A stretch of 64,000 nucleotides of DNA. Source: Arctopsyche grandis (Eukaryota > Arthropoda > Insecta > Trichoptera > Hydropsychidae). Of this stretch, positions 57,691-64,000 are shown one piece after another. The DNA lies in the NCBI RefSeq assembly GCF_051622035.1, contig NC_135355.1, positions 3,410,001 through 3,474,000 of the forward strand, in the 5' to 3' direction. Every line of letters begins with the position of its first letter. Positions within the stretch are counted from its first letter, which is position 1. Position numbers and translations under genes: made by a program. The notes beneath the pieces are model-generated. The model made no database searches. It was not told the origin of the DNA and saw only the letters and a program-made list of their open reading frames with translations.

Positions 57691-57700
57691 GACCAACAAC

Positions 57701-58343
57701 AGCAATTCATCCCAATCTATTTCAATGAATCACGTTCAACTTATGGTCGTAATTCGCTGCCTTTAGGCATATGTCAGTTGACATTGACAGTTGGCATTAA
57801 ACAGATGACTGTTTGAAACATAAAAAAAATATTCTAAAATCACCGTAAATAGCCTATTCAATTGTATCTTATTATTTAAAAATTAAACGATATTTGTTTT
57901 GTACGAGACGTACATTTATAATTCGATAAAATTTTCACTTTTTTATTATTTTTAAGAGAAAAAAAATCCAATTATTTGAAATGATGTATTTGACATTTCC
58001 AGGTTTTTCAAAATATCATTAACAAATCTATCCAAAATCCAAAAATATTGTAGGACCACATAAGAAAGTTGAAGGTGTTCATCCATCATGAAGACTACAT
58101 TGGCATTGAACTCCTACTTAGGGTATGAAAACTTTAAATTAAATTAAATTATGCAAGGCACTATGGACTTCATGTCAAAGAGTCCACCAGCAAAAATTGC
58201 CTCACTAAAAATGGAAACATTTGAGACCCTACAGTTGAATCCAAAGATGAAAAAGATTTTATTCTGTCCGTTCTGTTATTGCTCTTGACCATTTATCTTT
58301 CTTTTCTCTGATCATGTGACCGGTCCATCTCTATTTTAATTTT
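57701..58343. other. No recognised feature
   Basis: AT-rich. The last 200 bp may be part of the LINE remnant that follows, but no frame supports it. Confidence 0.35.
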
Positions 58344-58649
58344 TTGGTTTTTATGCTAATATCTTCAACTTTGGTAATTTATCTTAGGTCTGCCCCGTCT
58401 GGGCTCACACAACCATCTCCAACAGATCCATACTCAAATTACGCGGGCAACTACGACTGGTACACAAGAAACATTATTATTCACAATGACCTAAACATTG
58501 ACTACTTTGACAAACACGTACACAAACTTTCCGTGAACTACTGCAAGTTTCTCGGCAAGGTAGACAATCCCTTAATAAATTCCCTCAGTCAGACTAAACT
58601 CACATTTAACCAAAGGCCCATCGACATTCTGAAGATGTGTATAGGCTAA
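58344..58649 (+). pseudogene. Jockey-like LINE ORF2 C-terminus, second family
   Basis: From about 58390 the frame reads RNIIIHNDLNIDYFDKHVHK and LSVNYCKFLGKVDNPLI. This matches the 'H-x-DL...LS-x2-Y...NPL' end of Jockey ORF2. It differs from the 12570 family. The following 230 bp (to 58879) are probably its 3' UTR. Confidence 0.55.
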
Positions 58650-58879
58650 AGTTAGCATCCAGTAAATGAACCAGAATCAACGACCTCCAAACGGTCCATG
58701 CCCGTTAACCACCCACTAGCACACCAACCCCGACAGTATCCCACAGATGATGCACTAATTTTGCTTAGTGTTCTAGCTTGACAAACACTCCACAAGCGAT
58801 CAGCTGCCAGCTCGCATTACAAACATCACCGAGAGTCCGATTCCATATAACACGTTAGATAGATAGGTCAAGGGAGTGT

Positions 58880-59514
58880 CACTACCCGAGAAAACTATCG
58901 TTAAAACGTAGCCACAAAGAAGAAGTTCTTAGGTCTACTGCTCTTTTCTTATGTTTTATGGTGTATCCTAGCATACTTCTTTCCATGCTCCTCTGGCATG
59001 TAAGTTTCTGGAAGTTTTTTTGAGTGGTAGCCCAAGTTTGACATCCATAGCTCATGATTGGAAGTATGCAAGTGTTGAATATTTTTCTTTTGATTGTATT
59101 GGCATGTTGTTTACCCTTCATTATGTCTTTCAGGGACCAGAATCTTTTCCACGCGTTAGTAATCCTCTTTCCTATTTCTGCTTCCATATGGTCATTGAAA
59201 GACACAATCTGCCCGAGGTATACATAGGACTCCACATACTCGATAGGCTCACTGTCTACCTTGATGATACTCTTGGCTTGGTTTACGATAGCCTTTGTTT
59301 TTGTTTTGCTCTATGTAAGTCCTACTTTTTTACTCTTTGTTGCAAGGTCTTGTAGCATTACTTGTAGGTTGTTCTGAGTTGTCCGTAAAGCGTACAAGAT
59401 CATCGGCAAATCAGAGATGATTCAAATTAGATCCGTTTAATCCATCTCTTTGAATATTTCTTCAAGCACTGCTGAGAGTAGTTTTGGTGAAAGTGGATCT
59501 CCCTGCCTTATTTA
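58880..59514 (-). pseudogene. RTE-like LINE ORF 3' half
   Basis: The minus strand has RQGDPLSPKLL (motif before the catalytic box), a damaged FADD region (SDLPMILYAL), then ESYVYLGQIVSFNDHMEAEI, WKRFWSLKDIMKGK and LPIMSYGCQTWATT. These are classic RTE/BovB-style C-terminal segments. Stops and shifts lie upstream of 59235. The last 117 codons are open. Confidence 0.75.
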
Positions 59515-59640
59515 TTTATTTATTTATTACAATCAATGTACACTCGTCATTACAGATCGCTCCAATGCGACGAGTATACGATAACGGTCAGAATACAATA
59601 ATACATAGAATACAATCAGAATACATGGAATATAATAATT
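59515..59640 (-). mobile_element. SINE-type 3' tail with a third stem sequence
   Basis: After (TTTA)n, ACTCGTC (59542-59548), a 20-nt loop and GACGAGT (59569-59575) form a hairpin. The loop 'attacagatcgctccaatgc' (read 59549-59568) is nearly that of the 23291 copy. The head is missing. Confidence 0.6.
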
Positions 59641-59651
59641 AATTTAATTAA

Positions 59652-60125
59652 ATCGCAAGCAATGAACAGAGATTAAGGCTCAACAATGTTGAAATAAAAG
59701 GAATCCCTTGTAAAAATAATGAAAACGTCTTTAATATTTTTGACTCGATCTCCAAAACTGTAAATTGCAATATTCCAAAATCAGAAATTAATTATATCAC
59801 TAGAGTTCCCACCCGCACTTCGGATAAACTACTTGTAGTGAGCTTCATCAATAGATATATTAAAGAAGACTTTGTTGCGACTACCCGTAAACACAAGAAT
59901 CTCACAGTTAATGATATAGGTGTTGGTGTTGATAATACCAAAATCTACATAAATGATCAATTAACCATTGCCAATAAGCAACTTTTGACCAAAACAAAAT
60001 CCTATGCTAAAGATAAGGGGTTTCAATACGTCTGGGTAAGAAATTCAAACATACTTTTAAGAAAAAACTCCACTTCAAAGATTCTACACATAAAGACTTT
60101 GGACGACCTAAAAAAGATTATATAA
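59652..60125 (+). CDS. LINE ORF1 protein, 5'-truncated
   Basis: It is open for 157 codons from the stop at 59649, ending at TAA 60123-60125. Motifs in order are RLNNVEIKGIP, RVPTRTSDKLLVVSF, GFQYVWVRNSNILLRK and IKTLDDLKKI. These are typical of the C-terminal RNA-binding part of ORF1 in insect CR1/Jockey-like LINEs, a fold also related to the baculovirus FP protein family. The N-terminal coiled coil and the element's 5' end are missing. The upstream boundary is a SINE tail. Confidence 0.7.
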   Translation: MASNEQRLRLNNVEIKGIPCKNNENVFNIFDSISKTVNCNIPKSEINYITRVPTRTSDKLLVVSFINRYIKEDFVATTRKHKNLTVNDIGVGVDNTKIYINDQLTIANKQLLTKTKSYAKDKGFQYVWVRNSNILLRKNSTSKILHIKTLDDLKKII

Positions 60126-60136
60126 ATATTTTTTCA

Positions 60137-60904
60137 ATGAATAAGCAATCAATTCTAATTTTTTATTTATATTTTTCTTACCTTCTCTTTTATGTGACAA
60201 TTATATTTACCGATCTTGTTATTCTCTTCTCTATATTTTATATCTACATTTCTTACTTTATTTTTTACTGTATTTTCCACCATATTTTTTACTATATTTT
60301 CACTTTTATTAATAATAATTATTTGAATATAAATATTATTATCAAAGAATATACACTAACTAATTCCATATTTTATTTTGCTTATACTTATTTCAATTCA
60401 ATTGCTATCATCAATAATTGTTGTTTGATAATTGATTCTATATCTTCATTTATAATTACATATACTTGTACATGCAATTACATTTTTTACTGTAATTTCT
60501 TCCATACTTTTTGCTCTATTTATAACTATAGTTTCACTTCTATTATTGATTATTGTCTTAATATTAATATTATTGTTAAAGAATATAAACTGGTTAATTC
60601 CATTTTTCACTTTGTTAATATATGTTCAGATTCATTTACTACCATCAATGATTATTATTTGAACAATAGTTCTATATCTTTGTTTATAATTATTGATGCA
60701 TGCTCATTTGTATACATATGTCTATGCTTACCTACGCATGTAGGCTTATACGTCTATCTTTATGCACTCTATCAATTCTACCCATATATTATGGTTTTTG
60801 TTTTCTTTATTAATTATTGGTTCTTTCTTATATTTCTGAACGCACTTTATTTTCAATTCTATCATCAATTGTCATCTAAATCATTGTTTATTATTATATT
60901 ATGA
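60137..60904 (+). CDS. Hydrophobic 255-residue ORF in the LINE spacer (unknown)
   Basis: It lies between ORF1 and ORF2, 11 bp after the ORF1 stop. The protein is Ile/Phe/Tyr-rich, with many possible membrane-like segments. Residues 42-115 and 116-190 are related (IFYC, LNINII-x-KEY-x-L-x-NSIF, SLFII-like), so the DNA contains a tandem duplication of about 225 bp. The T-rich strand rarely makes stops, so it may be chance. I see no known domain. Confidence 0.3.
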   Translation: MNKQSILIFYLYFSYLLFYVTIIFTDLVILFSIFYIYISYFIFYCIFHHIFYYIFTFINNNYLNINIIIKEYTLTNSIFYFAYTYFNSIAIINNCCLIIDSISSFIITYTCTCNYIFYCNFFHTFCSIYNYSFTSIIDYCLNINIIVKEYKLVNSIFHFVNICSDSFTTINDYYLNNSSISLFIIIDACSFVYICLCLPTHVGLYVYLYALYQFYPYIMVFVFFINYWFFLIFLNALYFQFYHQLSSKSLFIIIL

Positions 60905-61006
60905 ACAAATACTTGCCAAAAAACTATATAATTCGCTTTATTAATTTTATTTTAACTCAATTGGTATCACGAGTGATGGTTTGCTCGGTAATTCCGTATC
61001 GCTTCT

Positions 61007-61375
61007 ATGGATGCAAGTATGTATGTGTATATTTATATTCATATACACATAACTGCTGATATTTATGCTTCTAGATATCTACACGTCTATCACTACGTAC
61101 TCATCAATTGCCAATTCTATTTACGTTTTACAATTTATCTTATTTTTATTACATTGCTATATTTTATTCTGTGTACTTTCCATGTTCCTTATTTCCATGT
61201 GCTTTATTTTCCTACTCTATTAATACGTTTCATTTTTATGTTTGCATACATATTGACATGTGTATTTTCGTGTATAATTGTATGTACATATGTGTGTATG
61301 TGTTTATATGCATTTGTATATGCACATATATATATGTGTGTGAGTACCTTTTTATTATTTTTCTGAGACCACTTA
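61007..61375 (+). other. Second part of the LINE inter-ORF spacer
   Basis: T-rich with overlapping frames of 119 and 93 codons, without motifs. An in-frame TGA at 61364-61366 separates it from the ORF2 start. Confidence 0.4.
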
Positions 61376-64000
61376 ATGGATTCTATTAATTTATATTATC
61401 AAAATGTACGTGGTCTCCGTACAAAAACTGATATTTTTTTACGAAATATAAACATGTCCAATTATGATATTATTTTGCTTACTGAAACTTGGTTGATGGA
61501 CACTATAAGTGATCAGGAACTCTTTGATGAAAGATATATAGTGTGGCGAAGAGATCGTAATTATGTTAGCTTAAACCAAATACGTGGTGGTGGTTGCCTT
61601 GTGGCAACTAAGCGTGAACTTGGAGTTGTTTCACGTCCAGAGTGGCACTCTTCTGCGGAGGATATCTGGATATCTCTCACTTTACGCAGCACCACTAATC
61701 ATCGCAACCTTCTCAAATTTCATATATGTGTATTGTATTTATGTTCTGAGAACATAGGTAATTCTTTTAATACTCAACTTACTAATTTTCTTGAAAACAT
61801 GTCTACTATTTCAACTAACTACCCGGATGATAGATTTTTAATTGTTGGAGATTTCAATCTAAGTAACATCCAATGGTCCCAGGATATCTCCAGAGGAGGA
61901 CTTATACCTATCAATTCGTTAAGAAGCACCGAAATGACTCTTATTGATGCATTACATTTTTGTAATTTTAAACAATATAATGGAGTACTTAACTTATTCG
62001 GCCGTATTCTTGATCTAGTTTTATCAAATGAACATTTGGTAGTAGATGCCTGTTTAGATCCTCTCGTTCCTGAGGATCCTTATCATAAATCTCTGTTAAT
62101 TACTGCTGATCTAACTTTTTATCGATCACTTAAATCTAAACCTTATACTAGATTCCTTTTTGATCTTGGTAACTATAACGAGATTCAAAATGAATTAAAC
62201 TCTGTTTCTTGGTCTTATTTACATACTGTTTCTCTTGATGATGCTGTAAATTCATTTTATAATCTTATATATAATTTAAGGGATAAATATATCCCACAGA
62301 AACATGTTCAAAGTAGAAAATTTCCCGCTTGGTATACTGCACCCCTAAAAAAAGTCCTGAAGGAAAAGTACAAATTTTTTAAGAAATTCAAAAATTATAA
62401 CAACCTGGCTGACCATCATACCTTTGTACTATTACGCAATCGGGCAAAAACTTTAGAGAAAGAATGTTTCAAAAATTATATGACTTTAGTAGAAAACGAC
62501 ATTTCCTTGAATCCCAAAGCATTCTGGTCCTACATTAAATCAAGGAACAAAAACAACGTCCTACCTCATATTCTGTATCATGGTGACATTACTGCTGATA
62601 CGGGGGTGGACATTTGTAATTTGTTTTCTTCCTTCTTTTACTCGACGTTCCTTAAACCGGTCTCTAATCAATCGACTTCCTCTTATCCCTTACCAACCAA
62701 CGTCTGTTCTGTCACATCTTCCTCTGAAATTGGATCAATTGAAATTCGAAGTGAAAAAGTATTAAATATTTTGAAATCAACTGATATTCATAAAACAGCA
62801 GGCCCAGATTTAATTTCTCCAATTTTTATCTCAAAATGTGCTGAAAGCCTAACTTTACCACTAACCATTATCTATAAAAGATCTATTAGTGAGGGCCTTG
62901 TACCTTGTATCTGGAAATCAGCATTCATATCTCCTGTACATAAGAAAGGAAAAAAAAACGAAATTTCCAATTACAGGCCTATATCAAAGCTATGTATATT
63001 TGCTAAGATATTAGAAAAATTAGTGTACGACCAACTTTTTCCAGCTATCTCGCAATCTCTTAGTATGCAACAACATGGTTTTCAGAAAGGACGCTCAGTT
63101 ACAACAAATTTACTACTATTTAATGATTTCGTTACTAATGCCATGAACGATCGGTCTCAGGTTGATACTATATATACAGATTATAGTAAGGCATTTGACA
63201 AGATTGATCACGATATTCTCCTTGAAAAACTTTTACAGATCGGTATTCATGGTGATCTCTATAGATGGTTCACCTCATACATTACGCGTCGATCACAGGC
63301 TGTCTCATTAAATGGATTTATATCGAAATGGATGAATATTCCTTCTGGTGTTCCACAAGGCTCCCTCTTGGGACCTCTATTATTCAATATTTTCATCTTC
63401 GATATTGAAAAATGTTTTCAGAATTCAAATGTACTATTATTTGCTGATGATATGAAGATTTTCAAGAGAATAGACAACCAAAATGATGCTTTGGCCCTAC
63501 AAGATGATTTGTTCAGACTAGAGGCTTATTGCAGCATAAATAAGTTGTTTATTAATGTAGCAAAATGCTCCTGCATAACCTTCACCAGAAAACTATGTCC
63601 AGTTGACTTTCCTCATTCAATTAACGGACATAGACTCACAAGGGTATCGGAAATTAGGGATTTGGGAGTCTTTTTAAACTCTGATCTATCCTTTAGTAAA
63701 CATATTGATAATGTTGTAGCTCGGGCGTCGAAGGCCCTCGGGTTCGTCATCCGGTCCTCCAAATGCTTTACTTCTATAAAATCATACAAAATACTATATT
63801 GTGCATACGTAAGAAGTATTGTTGAGTTTGCATCCCAAGTTTGGAACCCAGATTACTCTGGTGCAAGAGACAGATTGGAGCGCATTCAGAAGAGATTCCT
63901 GAGGTACGTCAGTAGCCGTTTTGGATTAACCTATACTTCCTATGAAGATGCTTGTAGGTGTCAGCATCTACTTCCTCTTGTCAAAAGAAGGGAGATAGCT
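61376..64000 (+). CDS. LINE ORF2: endonuclease and reverse transcriptase, running off the window
   Basis: ATG 61376 is the first after an in-frame TGA, and 875 codons are open to the last base. An N-terminal APE-type endonuclease has QNVRGLRTK (9-17), ETW (Glu37), GDFN (158-161) and His237. The reverse transcriptase has AGPD (475-478), NYRPIS, GFQKGRS, the catalytic DYSKAFD (Asp602), SGVPQGSLLGPLLFN and FADD (689-692). DLGVFLNSDLSF and VWNP follow. The form is Jockey/CR1-like. These proteins nick the target and copy the element's RNA there. The lack of any stop suggests a young copy. The end is outside the window. Confidence 0.92.
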   Translation, partial: MDSINLYYQNVRGLRTKTDIFLRNINMSNYDIILLTETWLMDTISDQELFDERYIVWRRDRNYVSLNQIRGGGCLVATKRELGVVSRPEWHSSAEDIWISLTLRSTTNHRNLLKFHICVLYLCSENIGNSFNTQLTNFLENMSTISTNYPDDRFLIVGDFNLSNIQWSQDISRGGLIPINSLRSTEMTLIDALHFCNFKQYNGVLNLFGRILDLVLSNEHLVVDACLDPLVPEDPYHKSLLITADLTFYRSLKSKPYTRFLFDLGNYNEIQNELNSVSWSYLHTVSLDDAVNSFYNLIYNLRDKYIPQKHVQSRKFPAWYTAPLKKVLKEKYKFFKKFKNYNNLADHHTFVLLRNRAKTLEKECFKNYMTLVENDISLNPKAFWSYIKSRNKNNVLPHILYHGDITADTGVDICNLFSSFFYSTFLKPVSNQSTSSYPLPTNVCSVTSSSEIGSIEIRSEKVLNILKSTDIHKTAGPDLISPIFISKCAESLTLPLTIIYKRSISEGLVPCIWKSAFISPVHKKGKKNEISNYRPISKLCIFAKILEKLVYDQLFPAISQSLSMQQHGFQKGRSVTTNLLLFNDFVTNAMNDRSQVDTIYTDYSKAFDKIDHDILLEKLLQIGIHGDLYRWFTSYITRRSQAVSLNGFISKWMNIPSGVPQGSLLGPLLFNIFIFDIEKCFQNSNVLLFADDMKIFKRIDNQNDALALQDDLFRLEAYCSINKLFINVAKCSCITFTRKLCPVDFPHSINGHRLTRVSEIRDLGVFLNSDLSFSKHIDNVVARASKALGFVIRSSKCFTSIKSYKILYCAYVRSIVEFASQVWNPDYSGARDRLERIQKRFLRYVSSRFGLTYTSYEDACRCQHLLPLVKRREIA

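Noticed and set aside
1..64000. A new defence or biosynthetic system
   Set aside because: The window is animal nuclear DNA with two conserved genes and transposons. Nothing points to a gene cluster acting as a system.

Overview
This is an AT-rich window from an animal nuclear genome, almost certainly an insect. The evidence is a split gene for a Vein-type EGF ligand (Ig plus EGF domains, no membrane segment), an insect-like load of tRNA-derived SINEs, Helitron-like, piggyBac-like, hAT-like and PIF/Harbinger-like elements, and many ATGT/TACA microsatellites. I cannot fix the order or species. There are no bacterial-style genes, operons, CRISPR arrays or rRNA genes.

Two host genes can be supported, and they face each other tail to tail. 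The 3' half of vein (vn) is on the + strand at 42453-45758: four exons with clean splice sites encode an Ig domain and one EGF domain. Mad2 is on the - strand at 55947-51020: three exons encode a complete 218-residue spindle-checkpoint protein. I found no convincing earlier vein exon in the first 42 kb, so that stretch is probably a long vein intron or upstream DNA. It holds several GC-richer, non-repeat blocks (near 9.6, 12.1, 28.3, 30.7, 33.0 and 38.4 kb) that could be regulatory.

Most recognisable sequence is transposon-derived. About twenty copies of a tRNA-headed SINE end in a stem-loop tail. There are Helitron-like elements (131-566, 13787-14146, 28694-28928, 31517-31763, 33437-34477) and piggyBac-like elements flanked by TTAA, one of them with an empty site elsewhere in the window. 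Others are hAT-like elements with 8-bp duplications, a MULE-like element with a 10-bp duplication, PIF/Harbinger-like elements with 3-bp duplications, and three small inverted-repeat families. LINE remnants belong to Jockey/CR1-like and RTE-like groups. Tandem repeats include a six-unit 321-bp satellite (36.1-38.1 kb), a diverged array at 8.5-9.1 kb and an 18-bp array at 25.3 kb.

The right end (59652-64000) is a LINE with a 5'-truncated ORF1, a 1.25-kb spacer holding a 255-codon hydrophobic ORF, and an ORF2 (endonuclease plus reverse transcriptase) open for 875 codons to the window edge.
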